Source: Bifidobacterium eulemuris
Lineage (GTDB): Bacteria > Actinomycetota > Actinomycetes > Actinomycetales > Bifidobacteriaceae
Reading direction: 5' to 3'
DNA length: 64,000 nucleotides
Assembly: GCF_014898155.1 (NCBI RefSeq)
Contig: NZ_CP062938.1
Location: 1,674,001 to 1,738,000, forward strand
The notes beneath the pieces were generated by a model. That model saw only the letters and a program-made list of their open reading frames with translations, was not told the origin of the DNA and searched no databases. Shown here one piece after another: positions 45,318 to 55,508 of the stretch. Each line of letters starts with the position of its first letter. The stretch's first letter is position 1. The position numbers were made by a program, and so were the translations under genes.

Positions 45318-48278
45318 TTATTCGGCCGATTGGTTCGGAGCATCCGACACACCGAGCGATTCGCCCGCCCCGGCGGATGTCACGCTCAGCACCGCTTTGG
45401 GCTTGCGATTGCGACGCACGCGGATCACCATCCATGCAATCGAGGCTGCGATAAGCAGCACCAGCACGCCCGTCACGATCCAGACGAGCCACTCCCACAA
45501 AGCCGGCTCATATTTCAACGAATCGCCAGGAGCGATTCCGTTCATCGCATTGGAATTCACGGTGGTGTACAGGATGTTGTGCATGGCATTGCGCATATTC
45601 CGCACTGAGGCCGCGCTGGTGGTGTCGGACATAGGCTTCAGAGCCTTCCAAGTCAGCTGCAGATCCGTACCGCTCGCTATGGCCTGATCGGGAGACATGT
45701 AATCGCTCAACGAGAAATCAGTGATAACGGTGCCCGCGAAGCCCCATTCGCCGCGCAATACGTCGGTACACAACGCATGCGAACCACCGGTCCACGTATT
45801 GCCGATTCGGTTGAACGAACTCATGATGCCGAGCGTGCCCATGGTGGCGGTCTCACGCTGGCCGCTTTCGGTGAGATAAGGCACCGAAACCTCCGCGTTT
45901 TTGACCACGATTTCAAACGGCTTGAGATAGATTTCACGAATGGTTTGCTCATCCGCCCAAGTCAGGATGCCGTTTCGGTCACGATTGGTCTCCTGATCGT
46001 TAAGCGCAAAATGCTTGGTATACGTGTACAGTCCCTTTTCCCCAGCGCCATTGGTCACTTCCGTGGCAAGCACGCCAGACAAAACCGGATCCTCTGAGTA
46101 GTACTCGAAATTACGCCCCGCGAAAGGCGAACGATGGAGATTCACAGCCGGCGCATACCATCCGTTGATTCCCAACGTCAGAGCCTCGTCTCCTGCGGCC
46201 TGGCCGAGCTTATGGGCAATCTGGGTGTTCCATGTCTGACCGATCAGCGCGGCCGTCGGAAATGCACTGCCGTGTCTGTCCGGGTTGATGAATGAGCTGA
46301 AACCCGCAGGCCCATCGAAATCGACGGCTCCCGGTTTGCCGACGCTGGTGACGCCGCCCGTACGATATGCTCCGTCAAGAATCACATCCTTCATCTCATC
46401 GACCGTGAGCTGGTCCAGAAGCTGATCCCATAACTCGTCGTCGTAATCCTTGCCTCTCAGCGAAGACAACTGCACATCGTTGTCGGCACCTGTGGTGGGC
46501 ATTTCCGCACTCGATTCGGCGTTGACGCTGATGGCATCGTAGCCTTGCAATGCGGCAAGCGTCTCCTCAGAGGCGGTCATATCCGCCTCATCGGGAAACT
46601 GCGGGAACGTTCCGGCGAAGTCGGCGCGGGAAAGCACGGTCTTGCTTCCCTCCAGAAAAGGTTCGGACACATCGTCGAACAGGTTGACGGCCGCCGTTTC
46701 ATCGCTGCCGCGCGCATTGCCTTCCCCATAAACCACGGTCTGCTCAACCGTGTAATCGATTGCCGGAACGCCATCCTTGAGATGGTGGGAGTCGGTTTGC
46801 AGCTTGATTTGATAGGCACCGGCTTCGAGCACATAGGATCGCGCATCACGATAGTCATAGGAGGCCATCTGCTCGACCGGCATCGACAATTCCACGGTTT
46901 CAGACTCGTCCGGTTCCAATTCGTCCGTCTTGACGAAATCCGCGAGCACCACATGCGCTTTTTCGATTCCGCCAACGGTGTAGGGCGCGGTGTAATACAT
47001 CTGCACCACATCTTTGCCTGCGACATCGCCGGTATTGGTCACTTTGACTTGCAATTCGATGTCACCGTCCACGTCACCGAGCTCCTGGCCCACCACTTCC
47101 CAGTCGAAGGTGGTGTAGCTCAGGCCGTATCCGAACGGGTACACGACGGCCGTGTCATAGTCGATGAACCCTTCTTCTGCGGCCGTTTCGTAATAGCGGT
47201 AGCCGTAGTAGATTCCTTCCTCGTAATTCACGAAATACCCTTCGGAATCCTCGGAATCGTTCGTGTACTCGTTATTGCCGAAGTTCACGAATGTCGGATC
47301 CTGCGTGAAGTCCGCGGCGAACAGGTCGACGGTGTGGCCGGACGGATTCACCTCGCCGGACAGGATTTTGCCGATGGCGCTGAAACCGGTGGCACCCGGG
47401 GCACCGGTCTGCACGATCGCGTTGATCTCCGGATCATCCTCCAATTCGCCGAGTTCCAGCGACGTGGAGGCGTTCACCAGCACGATCACCTTGTCGAAAT
47501 GCTGCTTGGCAAGGGCGATCTGATCCTTCTCGTCTTGGTTGAGTTCGAGAATATGCTGTCCTTCGACGTAGTTCTCGTCCCAGCCTTCCATATCGCGGGG
47601 CAGATCGCCGCCTTCGCCGCCCACACGTCCGATCACCACAATGCCCGCGTCGGAGTATTCCTCGAAGGAATTCAGCGACTCCTGCGAATACTGGTCCACC
47701 GGCATCTCGCCGATATAGTACGTGGACTCGTCCTGTCCGGACAGGAAGGAGATGGAGATACGGCCGCCGTTTTCGGTGGAATGCTCCTGCGCATACGCGT
47801 AAAGCTCGTCGTAAGGAACCGGATTCACCTCATATCCCGCATTTTCCAGGCCCGTTTTAATATCGATGACCTCGTCCGTTTCCGTATGACCGGAACCTGT
47901 GCCACCATAAATCGGATCTGCGGCGCCACGGCCCAGTAGCGTGACTTTGCCTGAATTCAACGGCAATGTGCCGTCGTTCTTCAACAGCACCATACCTTCA
48001 TCGGAGATCTCATTGATCACGCCCGTGGAGGCCGCCATAGCCTCCTCAATGGTGTCATATTTCCGCTCGTAGTATGTGGTGTCCCAATCGTCCTTCTCGC
48101 TTGTGCTTTGGGGGACATACGCACCGGAACCCGCATAGTTCTCAAGAGTGCTGTGGAATGTACCGATGACGATGTTGGCCACCAATGTGAATACGGTAAG
48201 CACCACCACCAGTGGAATCCACAAGGCGAGGAACACCTTGTTCGACATTTTCTTCCTCATTGTTTTCGACGCCGCCAC
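45318..48278 (-). CDS. Membrane-tethered, domain-permuted GH3 glycosidase, module 2
   Basis: A 986-residue permuted GH3 protein. After the N-terminal helix (VFLALWIPLVVVLTVFTLVA) come the sandwich domain (DEGMVLLKNDGTLPLNSG; GRVGGEGGDLPRD with the probable acid/base Glu), the FnIII-like domain (NTGDVAGKDVVQM), then the barrel (NLHRSPFAGRNFEYYSEDPV, KHFALNDQETNRDR, and the predicted nucleophile in VITDFSLSDY). A C-terminal helix (WLVWIVTGVLVLLIAASIAWMV) and basic tail follow. All key residues are present, so it is probably active. GTG 48278 is chosen because AAGGAGA sits 6 bp upstream; ATG 48260, ATG 48248 or ATG 48299 are alternatives. Kinase and regulator lie upstream on the same strand. Confidence 0.87.
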   Translation of the reverse strand: MAASKTMRKKMSNKVFLALWIPLVVVLTVFTLVANIVIGTFHSTLENYAGSGAYVPQSTSEKDDWDTTYYERKYDTIEEAMAASTGVINEISDEGMVLLKNDGTLPLNSGKVTLLGRGAADPIYGGTGSGHTETDEVIDIKTGLENAGYEVNPVPYDELYAYAQEHSTENGGRISISFLSGQDESTYYIGEMPVDQYSQESLNSFEEYSDAGIVVIGRVGGEGGDLPRDMEGWDENYVEGQHILELNQDEKDQIALAKQHFDKVIVLVNASTSLELGELEDDPEINAIVQTGAPGATGFSAIGKILSGEVNPSGHTVDLFAADFTQDPTFVNFGNNEYTNDSEDSEGYFVNYEEGIYYGYRYYETAAEEGFIDYDTAVVYPFGYGLSYTTFDWEVVGQELGDVDGDIELQVKVTNTGDVAGKDVVQMYYTAPYTVGGIEKAHVVLADFVKTDELEPDESETVELSMPVEQMASYDYRDARSYVLEAGAYQIKLQTDSHHLKDGVPAIDYTVEQTVVYGEGNARGSDETAAVNLFDDVSEPFLEGSKTVLSRADFAGTFPQFPDEADMTASEETLAALQGYDAISVNAESSAEMPTTGADNDVQLSSLRGKDYDDELWDQLLDQLTVDEMKDVILDGAYRTGGVTSVGKPGAVDFDGPAGFSSFINPDRHGSAFPTAALIGQTWNTQIAHKLGQAAGDEALTLGINGWYAPAVNLHRSPFAGRNFEYYSEDPVLSGVLATEVTNGAGEKGLYTYTKHFALNDQETNRDRNGILTWADEQTIREIYLKPFEIVVKNAEVSVPYLTESGQRETATMGTLGIMSSFNRIGNTWTGGSHALCTDVLRGEWGFAGTVITDFSLSDYMSPDQAIASGTDLQLTWKALKPMSDTTSAASVRNMRNAMHNILYTTVNSNAMNGIAPGDSLKYEPALWEWLVWIVTGVLVLLIAASIAWMVIRVRRNRKPKAVLSVTSAGAGESLGVSDAPNQSAE

Positions 48279-48402
48279 AATCGATCTCCTTCTGCTCATG
48301 AATCGGCCTCATCGCTGATATGGAAGTCGAATCGCAAGATTCCGTCCTGTGTTTCGACACAGCTTTACTGTATGGGCCATAAGCAGGGCGACTCTTGGAA
48401 GA

Positions 48403-48436
48403 ACGCACGAACTGCAGGCAATCACGCACGGACTGC
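48403..48436 (-). promoter_or_regulatory. Candidate LytTR-regulator binding repeats upstream of the module 2 GH3 gene
   Basis: On the minus strand GCAGTCCGTGCGT and GCAGTTCGTGCGT (48424-48436 and 48403-48415) form a direct repeat with an exact 21-bp period. LytTR proteins bind two such half-sites about two turns apart. It lies about 125 bp before the GH3 start, in the kinase-GH3 gap. Confidence 0.5.
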
Positions 48437-48454
48437 TCGCCGCGCATACAACGT

Positions 48455-49738
48455 CTACGGCAAGGGCAGAACAATCGACAACTCGAACACCCCGTCTTGC
48501 GCGCGCACCGTCATCTGACCTTGATGGCGTCGCACCTGGTCGGCAATGGAACGCATGCCAAAACCGTGGTAGCGTCGGTCGCCTTTGGTGGTGACCGGAA
48601 GACCGTCTTCGAACGACAGCTCTCCTTGATAGAAATTCCGTTCCTCAATCGATAACATTCCACCCGCGGTTTTCACCGTTATATCAACAACTCGTTGATC
48701 GACATCATCCAGATGTTCCACCGCTTCGATGGCATTGTCGAGAATATTGCCGAACAAGGAGTACTGGTCCGAGTCGTCAAGGAATCCTAAAGCACGGCCA
48801 TCCGCCATGCAACTCAATGTGATGCCATGTGCGGAACAGTACAGACTTTTTTCAGTGAGAATCACATCCAACGCCTCGTTACCCGTCTGGAAGATCGCAT
48901 CATACACGCGCAGGCTATCCTCCGCCTTACGCACCGCCGCCGCAGAAGGAGGCACACCATCGCGCGCGTACAACGAAGCCACTGATTTACGAAAATCGTG
49001 GCATTTGACGTTAATCAGATCGATGGTTTCTTTGGAAAGTTCGTAGTGCTCTCGCTTCAGCCTATCCATCTGACGCAGCAACAGCAGGTCGGCTTGCAGA
49101 CGATCGTTGGCCGACACCAGCAGCAGCACCAGCAAACTCAGCAGAGAGCACAGCAGATCATAGAAGAACATTGCGGCGGATACCGACGCGGGCAACGATT
49201 GAATCAACACTTGATTCAGAACAATGATCAGCAGCAGCACCAAAACGCTCGCCAAAACCCACACTTTGCCGTCGCGGATTCTGTCATGACTGACGCGGAA
49301 CCGCCGCCCGATAAACATATACGCCAGCGCATACGCGAAAGCGAACACCAGCAGTCTGGGAACTCCCCAACCCCAGGAGTAACTTTCTTCAACGCTCCAG
49401 CCTGCGGCGAAACACGCCACCATCACCACATCGGAAACGATGTGCTGCACCGCATAGCCCAGCACCACCACAATTATCGATTCCAGCCAAGTTGCACGCG
49501 CGCAACAGCGAATAAGCACGACAACCACAATCGCGCACAATATGTGATATGTCACCACACGGTCAGGATTCCACGCATAGAAGCCCTCCGATGGAGTGAG
49601 AAACAGCGGCATCGACGCCGCGCACGCCACAGCCGCCATGGGAATCGCAAGCAGCCGCCAAGACCTGCGCCAGCCGATTCCGCCGGAGAACACGGCAGTG
49701 GCGCAAAGTAACTCAATGACGAAAGAATTCCACATCAT
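48455..49738 (-). CDS. GHKL sensor histidine kinase (AgrC-like), module 2
   Basis: A 427-residue kinase with about six N-terminal helices, phospho-acceptor motif NVKCHDFRKS (Phe-Arg in place of Leu-Lys), N-box LFGNILDNAIEAV and G-box YHGFGMRSI. ATG 49738 overlaps the regulator stop as ATGA. The GH3 gene follows after 176 bp. Compared with module 1, the membrane part shows little similarity while the catalytic part is conserved, as expected if each kinase has its own ligand. Confidence 0.88.
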   Translation of the reverse strand: MMWNSFVIELLCATAVFSGGIGWRRSWRLLAIPMAAVACAASMPLFLTPSEGFYAWNPDRVVTYHILCAIVVVVLIRCCARATWLESIIVVVLGYAVQHIVSDVVMVACFAAGWSVEESYSWGWGVPRLLVFAFAYALAYMFIGRRFRVSHDRIRDGKVWVLASVLVLLLIIVLNQVLIQSLPASVSAAMFFYDLLCSLLSLLVLLLVSANDRLQADLLLLRQMDRLKREHYELSKETIDLINVKCHDFRKSVASLYARDGVPPSAAAVRKAEDSLRVYDAIFQTGNEALDVILTEKSLYCSAHGITLSCMADGRALGFLDDSDQYSLFGNILDNAIEAVEHLDDVDQRVVDITVKTAGGMLSIEERNFYQGELSFEDGLPVTTKGDRRYHGFGMRSIADQVRRHQGQMTVRAQDGVFELSIVLPLP

Positions 49739-50442
49739 CCCCGCCCTCCGTAATAGTCGGCGAGCGCCTGCATGAGGGGCTTCTTCTTCGCGCGGCTGAT
49801 AGGCAGTCTGTTCCCGCCGACGATCACCTCGTCGCCGACCACGGCTTTGACCCATTCGAGGTTGACCAGGCAGTAGCGGTTGCAGGGTGCGAAGTTCGCC
49901 TCGGCGAGCGATTCCGTCGCCTCCTTGAGGCTACTCCACACCTTCCATGCGCCGTCGGCCGTGTGGTAGGTCACCTCATGGCGCATAACCTCCACGTACT
50001 GAATATCGTGCGACGAGAGGAAGTGCGTCTCGCCTTCGATGGAGAGGGTGACGGTCACGTTCCGTCGTTGGGCGACCAGTTCCTCGATTTTGCGCATTTT
50101 GAGCGCGAAGGGGAAGTATTTCAACGGTTTGAGCAGGTAGCCGATGGCGTCCACGTCATAGCCGGTGGCGGCGTAGCGCACCACTTTTGTGGTGAAGACC
50201 AGCACCACATGCGCGTCGAGCTCGCGCAGGCGCGTCGCGACCTCCATGCCGTCCATGCCGGGCATGTCGACGTCCAGGAAGATCACGTCGAATTGCGCGG
50301 AATATTGGTTGAGGAAGGACTCGCCGTCGGCGTAACGCGTGATGGCGTAGCGCGAGGAGTCACGCTCGTAGTACCGGTCCACGAGTTCCGTGGTCTGCGC
50401 GGCGTCGGCGGCCTCGTCATCCACGATCGCGATAGTGACCAC
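49735..50442 (-). CDS. LytTR response regulator, module 2
   Basis: 235 residues: receiver with IVDDE and Asp in VIFLDVDMPGMDG, then a LytTR domain (IQYVEVMRHEVTYHT, FAPCNRYCLVNLEWV, RLPISRAKKKPL). GTG 50442 follows GAGGAG. It overlaps the kinase gene by 4 bp. Probable activator or repressor of the downstream GH3 gene through the 21-bp repeats at 48403-48436. Confidence 0.9.
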   Translation of the reverse strand: MVTIAIVDDEAADAAQTTELVDRYYERDSSRYAITRYADGESFLNQYSAQFDVIFLDVDMPGMDGMEVATRLRELDAHVVLVFTTKVVRYAATGYDVDAIGYLLKPLKYFPFALKMRKIEELVAQRRNVTVTLSIEGETHFLSSHDIQYVEVMRHEVTYHTADGAWKVWSSLKEATESLAEANFAPCNRYCLVNLEWVKAVVGDEVIVGGNRLPISRAKKKPLMQALADYYGGRG

Positions 50443-50519
50443 AGGCGCTCCTCTCCGCTCCGCCGCCGACCCACGATTGTCGGCATGTTCGCATTATATG
50501 CGGCGATTGGGAGGTTTCC

Positions 50520-50690
50520 TTCGCCATCTTCAGCGAAGCAAAGCCTCCTTCCCGCCCGTCATCTCCAGTGAAGCAAAGCCTCCCTCCACTCGTCATCCTG
50601 AGCGAAGCGGAGCGGAGTCGAAGGATCTCCATGAACAAGAGATTCCTCGACTCCGCTCGGAATGACAGGATAGGTTCCATCCGGGATGGG
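50520..50690. repeat. Dispersed GTCATCCTGAGCG repeats in the gap between modules 2 and 3
   Basis: Three to four copies, the best at about 50592-50632 (GTCATCCTGAGCGAAGCGGA then GCGGAGTCGAAGGATCTCC), plus degraded TCATCTCCAGTGAAGCAAAG copies. This and a GC-rich hairpin near 50730-50760 fill the 336-bp gap. Confidence 0.75.
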
Positions 50691-50778
50691 GAATCTACCC
50701 ACTGAATATGATGCGCAAGAGGCGGGTTCCTTGTGGGCGCCCCGCCCCTTGCGGAGAGAAACGGAAAGGTACGTTTAC

Positions 50779-53700
50779 TTACTGCGCGGCCTCCGCCTTG
50801 GCGAGACGCGCGGCCTTCTTCGCGGCCTTGCGGTCGCGGCGGGCCTGCTTGCGCGCGGCCTTGCGGGCAATCGTCTTCGGCAGCCAACGCCACACGGAGA
50901 AGAAGAGCAGCAGGGCGATCAGCAGCGCCAGCACCACGTTGATCACAATCTGGACCACGGTGATCGTGTACATGCCTTGCTTGAGTTCGCTGCCCGGCAT
51001 GGCGCCGTTCATCGCCTTGGAGTTCGCGACGGTGTACAGCACGCGGTGCGCGGCGTCACGGGCGTACTTGTAGGTGGCCGAATCGGTCCAGTCGGGCTCG
51101 TATCCCGTGGGGTCGATCACCTGCTGGGTGAGCTTGGTGTCGGCACCCGCCTCCCACATCTGGTAACCGTTCATGAACACGCCGGTGTTCGCGTTGTCGG
51201 TGATCACCATGCCCTGGAATCCCCATTCGTTGCGCAGCACGCCGCCGATCAGCGAGTAGGAGCCGCCCGTCCAGGTGGCGCCGATGCGGTTGAACGCCGA
51301 CATCACGGCCTTGCTGGCGGGGGTGGTGCGGGTGGCGTTCTCATAGGTGCCGTCCGCGTTGCGCTGAACATAATTGAGCTCGACGTCATCGACCTTCATG
51401 CACATTTCGAAGGGCTTCAAGTAGATCTCGCGGATCGCCTGCTCGTTGGACCAGGTGGCCAGGCCGTACTGCCCTTCGCGGTCGCCGCGGTGGTTCTCCT
51501 GGTCGTTGAGCGCGTAGTGCTTGATATAGGCGTACACACCCTTGGTCGCGGCGCCGTAGACCTCGCGCGAAGCGACGGTGCCGGAGAGGAACGCGTCCTC
51601 CGAGTAGTACTCGCCGTTGCGCCCGGAGAACGGGGTGCGGTGGATGTTCATGGAGGGCGCGTACCAGCCGTCCGCGCCGCCCAGCAGCGCCTCATTGCCG
51701 ATCATCTCGCCGTAGTCCTCGGCCAGCTCCTGGTTCCAGGTCTGCGCAAGCATCATGACGACGGGGAAGGTTTTGCCGGTGCCTCCGTACACCAGACCCG
51801 CCGCGCTGTCGGCGTCGATGTTGAACGGCTTGCCCACGGATTCGATGGCGTTGACGCCGTAGCCCGCGTCCAGCAGCAGCGATTCGTAATCCTCTTCGCT
51901 CAGCTGATCCAGCAGATCGTCCCATTGCGCGTCGTCGAAGTCGAGTCCACGCATGTCGATCAGGCTCAGACCGTTCTCTTCGCCGTACACGGGGGTGTCG
52001 GTGATGGAATCGCGGTCGATGGGCGTGCCGGAGTCGGTGCCGTCCAATTGGGCGAGAAGCTCGTCGCTGGCGGTTTTCACCCACAGGTATGACGCGGGCG
52101 TGCCGTCGGCGTTCTCGCCGTTGACCTCGTTGCCCCACGTGCTCACCACGTCGGATGCTTCGCCGTCGTGGGTGGGGAAGGTGCCGACCCAGTCGTTGCG
52201 CGTGAGGTACGTGGCGTCGCCCGCGGCGTCGTCGAAGAGGTTCGTCACTTCGGCGTCAGTGTCGGAATCGTTCGCGTAGGTGGTCACGTCCACATCGGTG
52301 TTCTCGGCGGTGTAGGTCTCCACGAAAGCGGGATCGCCGACCTCGCCGACCACGCCGTCCGCCGCGGTCATGCCCTTGTCGGCCAGGATGTTGTTGATGG
52401 CCGCATGCGCGTCGGAGGCGGCGGTGATGCGGTAGTCGCCCGCGTCGAAGATGTAGGTTTTCGCCGTGGTGTAGTCGTAGGACTTGAGCTGCTCCTTATC
52501 GAAGGTGACGGTGACCGTCTGGCTTTCGCCGGGGGCGAGCTCGTCCGTCTTGCCGTAGCCGACCAGCGCGACCGAGGGCTTCTCCACCTTGTTCGCCTTG
52601 TCGTAGCCCGTGTACGGGCTTTGCGTGTAGAGTTCCACCACGTCTTTGCCGGCCACGTCGCCCGTGTTGGTCACGGTGACTTCGGCGGTGAACTCGTCGC
52701 CGTCGCGGGTCAGCTCATAGTCGCTCCACTCGAATTCGGTGTAGCTCAGGCCGTATCCGAAGGGGTAGAGCACCTCAGTGGCATAGTCGTAGTCGCCTGC
52801 GTTGCCTTGGCCCAGCACCGCGTCCTCGTAACGGGTCTCATAGTATTTGTAGCCCACGTAGATGCCCTCTTCGTAGGTCACATAGTTGTACTTGGTCAGC
52901 TCGCCGTTCTCATCGACGTACTGGTAGTCGCCGAAATTCTGTGCGGCCGGTGAGGCGAGCGCGTCCGTGGCGTAGGTATCGACGGTGCGACCGGAGGGGT
53001 TGATGTCGCCGGCGAAGATCTTCGGCAGCGCGGTGGTGAATTCCTGCGAATAGACGATGGCTTTGATGTTCGGATAGTCCGCCACCCAGTCCAGATCCAG
53101 CGTGGCGTTGGATTTGACCAGCAGCACCACCTCGTCGAAGTTGGAGTTGAGATAGTCCAGCAGTTCCAGCTCGGTGGAGTCGGGTTCCAGATAGGTTTTC
53201 GCCTGATCCTCCGGATTGTCGGCATGGTTGACCATGGAACGCGGCATGTCGCGGCCCTCGCCGGCGACGCGGCTGAACACGAAAACGGGCAGGGTGCCCT
53301 CGGCGGAGTCGAGCAGGCCGGCTTCGCTTTCCAGCGCGGACAGCGGCGCCTCGTTGATGCTGAAGTCCTCGTCGTCGCCGAAGCTGATGGAACCTGAGGC
53401 GAGGCCGTAGTCCTTGCCGTTGCCGTTTTCGTAATAGTCCGCCAACGTCTGGTTGACGGAGAACCCATCTTCAGAGAACACGGAGGTCACCGTGGCGCCT
53501 CCACCGAAGCCCGCGCTGGACATCGTGCTGGGACCGCCCGCGCTGCTGGCGCCGAAGAAGCTGAGCGTGCGGCTGCGTTCGATCGGCAGCGTCTGGTCGT
53601 CGTTCTTCAGCAGCACGGTGCCTTCGCCGGCGATCTGCTCGGCCATCTCGTCTTCGGCGGCTTTGATGGACTCGCTGTCGTAGTCGGCCTTGTTGTAGTC

Positions 53701-53898
53701 CAGATCGACGTTCGTCGTATCCACGGCGGAGTTGTCGAAATGCTGGTTGATGCCTCCGATGAATGAGTTGCCCATCTTGCTGTACTGCGGCACCAGCGAA
53801 TTCACCAGCATCATGGCTATGGCCAGCACCACCGCCAAAAGCACGCTTACCACGGTTTTGACGATGCGGCCGACCAGAGCGAGCGTTTTCCCGTTCAT
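50779..53898 (-). CDS. Membrane-tethered, domain-permuted GH3 glycosidase, module 3
   Basis: A 1039-residue permuted GH3 protein. N-terminal helix (VVSVLLAVVLAIAMMLVNSL), sandwich domain (GTVLLKNDDQTLPIERS; SRVAGEGRDMPRS with the probable acid/base Glu), FnIII-like domain (NTGDVAGKDVVEL), barrel (NIHRTPFSGRNGEYYSEDAF, KHYALNDQENHRGD, nucleophile in VITDNANTGV) and a C-terminal helix. The cytoplasmic tail is unusually long and basic (about 35 residues of Lys/Arg/Ala), which could contact the kinase, nucleic acid or membrane. Start ATG 53898 follows CAAGGAGACG. Confidence 0.88.
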   Translation of the reverse strand: MNGKTLALVGRIVKTVVSVLLAVVLAIAMMLVNSLVPQYSKMGNSFIGGINQHFDNSAVDTTNVDLDYNKADYDSESIKAAEDEMAEQIAGEGTVLLKNDDQTLPIERSRTLSFFGASSAGGPSTMSSAGFGGGATVTSVFSEDGFSVNQTLADYYENGNGKDYGLASGSISFGDDEDFSINEAPLSALESEAGLLDSAEGTLPVFVFSRVAGEGRDMPRSMVNHADNPEDQAKTYLEPDSTELELLDYLNSNFDEVVLLVKSNATLDLDWVADYPNIKAIVYSQEFTTALPKIFAGDINPSGRTVDTYATDALASPAAQNFGDYQYVDENGELTKYNYVTYEEGIYVGYKYYETRYEDAVLGQGNAGDYDYATEVLYPFGYGLSYTEFEWSDYELTRDGDEFTAEVTVTNTGDVAGKDVVELYTQSPYTGYDKANKVEKPSVALVGYGKTDELAPGESQTVTVTFDKEQLKSYDYTTAKTYIFDAGDYRITAASDAHAAINNILADKGMTAADGVVGEVGDPAFVETYTAENTDVDVTTYANDSDTDAEVTNLFDDAAGDATYLTRNDWVGTFPTHDGEASDVVSTWGNEVNGENADGTPASYLWVKTASDELLAQLDGTDSGTPIDRDSITDTPVYGEENGLSLIDMRGLDFDDAQWDDLLDQLSEEDYESLLLDAGYGVNAIESVGKPFNIDADSAAGLVYGGTGKTFPVVMMLAQTWNQELAEDYGEMIGNEALLGGADGWYAPSMNIHRTPFSGRNGEYYSEDAFLSGTVASREVYGAATKGVYAYIKHYALNDQENHRGDREGQYGLATWSNEQAIREIYLKPFEMCMKVDDVELNYVQRNADGTYENATRTTPASKAVMSAFNRIGATWTGGSYSLIGGVLRNEWGFQGMVITDNANTGVFMNGYQMWEAGADTKLTQQVIDPTGYEPDWTDSATYKYARDAAHRVLYTVANSKAMNGAMPGSELKQGMYTITVVQIVINVVLALLIALLLFFSVWRWLPKTIARKAARKQARRDRKAAKKAARLAKAEAAQ

Positions 53899-54113
53899 GT
53901 TCGTCTCCTTGTCTCATGGTCTTCCGACCAACTTCGGCCGGAAACGCCCGCGTTCGGCGACGTACCATTCGTCGGAGAATCCGCATGCCACCTCGCATCA
54001 GGCTGATGACTCCATTGTGCGAGCGTGAAAACAGGCGGAAGCGGTTTTCGAATAACCTGTAGATTTCGCGTTATGGATGACGCAGAGACACCCGGCGGGG
54101 CAGCGTCGACCTC

Positions 54114-55508
54114 CTATTGCAGCGGAAGCAGTATGTCCACGGAGAACACCCCATCGGCGGCGTCAACCGTCAGCACGCCATCATACTGTTGGGCGATCAT
54201 CCGCATCGAACGCATGCCGAACCCGTGGTAGCGATGGTCCGATTTGGTGGTTCGCGGCAGGCCGTCGTCGAACAGCAGGTCGGCCTCATACGGATTCTCG
54301 ACATGGATCAGCAGCATGCCCTTCTGCTCGCATACGGACATGTCGATATACCGGCGGTCCGGGTCGTCGATCGCGCTGACGGCCTCCATGGCGTTGTCGA
54401 GAGCGTTGCCGAACAGCGCGTAGATATCGGCGGGCTTCATAAAGCCGATTCGGGAGCCGTCGATCATACGCTCGAACCGGATGCCGCGCTGTTCGCAGAT
54501 CCGCGACCTATTGGCCAGCAGCACGTCCAGAGCCTCGTTGCCGGTGCGCACCGCGGAATCATAGATGCCGACCAGCCCGTTCAGTTCGTCGATCTCCTCT
54601 TGGGAGATTCGCCCGCCCAACATGGTGAGCTGTTTTTTGAGGTCATGCGTTTTGATGTTGATCAGGTCGATGGTCTCCTTGTCGGCGGCGAGCTGCGATT
54701 GCTGTTGGCTGAGCAGACTGCGCAGCACCGCGCCGTCGCGTTCGGCCGATTCCCGCCCGGCGATTACGGCCAGCAGCGCCAGCACGAACGCGCAGGTCAC
54801 CAATCGGGTGAGCATGATCAGCGTGGTCACCCCGTCGGGGAGTCCTTGGAATGTGGCGAACAGACAGGAGAACACATTGACGCACAGCAGCAATCCCACG
54901 AACAGCAATAGCACGCCGTGACCAGCCATCTGCTCGGGAAGCCGCTCCAAAGGACGGACGAACACCCGGTATCCCAAGAACGTCGTCATCATAGACAATA
55001 CGAAGAACGCGACTTTACCCTGCCATTGCTGCGCATCCGACCATGGATCGGGCAGCATCCGAGCAACGATCAACGCCAGGCAGTACACGAAATGCTGCAT
55101 CGCCACGGCGGCCGCGGTATAGAAAACCGCCAGTCTCCTGCCGATGACGAAACACATGCGAATCGTCAGATAGCACAGCGCATACAGCACGATGAAACGC
55201 ACGATGGGCAGCATCACGGATGCGTACCGATGCGACGCGGACATATCCGAAGCCGCCGCAGGCAACGACGCGGCGGCCCGATACAACTGCATATAGGAGG
55301 GGAAATGGAACCACACGTACGTGCCCGCCGCCACCGCGACGGTCGCCGATACCATCGCACATGCCCGCAGCGCGAATCCCGGACGCTTCTGGGACTTCCA
55401 CACGAACAGTCCGGCACACAGCAGCAACTCGAAAATGAAGCCGTTGAGGAACGGCATCACCACGTTCAATCCGATGTCAGTCACCGCAGCCAGCGCGTCA
55501 GGAAGCAT
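54114..55508 (-). CDS. GHKL sensor histidine kinase (AgrC-like), module 3
   Basis: A 464-residue kinase with six or seven N-terminal helices, phospho-acceptor motif NIKTHDLKKQ, N-box LFGNALDNAMEAV and G-box YHGFGMRSM. The start is uncertain: ATG 55508 (MLPDALAAV) has GGGAGGGG very close upstream, ATG 55520 (MGGAML) is the alternative; both overlap the regulator gene. The module 3 GH3 gene begins 215 bp downstream. Confidence 0.87.
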   Translation of the reverse strand: MLPDALAAVTDIGLNVVMPFLNGFIFELLLCAGLFVWKSQKRPGFALRACAMVSATVAVAAGTYVWFHFPSYMQLYRAAASLPAAASDMSASHRYASVMLPIVRFIVLYALCYLTIRMCFVIGRRLAVFYTAAAVAMQHFVYCLALIVARMLPDPWSDAQQWQGKVAFFVLSMMTTFLGYRVFVRPLERLPEQMAGHGVLLLFVGLLLCVNVFSCLFATFQGLPDGVTTLIMLTRLVTCAFVLALLAVIAGRESAERDGAVLRSLLSQQQSQLAADKETIDLINIKTHDLKKQLTMLGGRISQEEIDELNGLVGIYDSAVRTGNEALDVLLANRSRICEQRGIRFERMIDGSRIGFMKPADIYALFGNALDNAMEAVSAIDDPDRRYIDMSVCEQKGMLLIHVENPYEADLLFDDGLPRTTKSDHRYHGFGMRSMRMIAQQYDGVLTVDAADGVFSVDILLPLQ

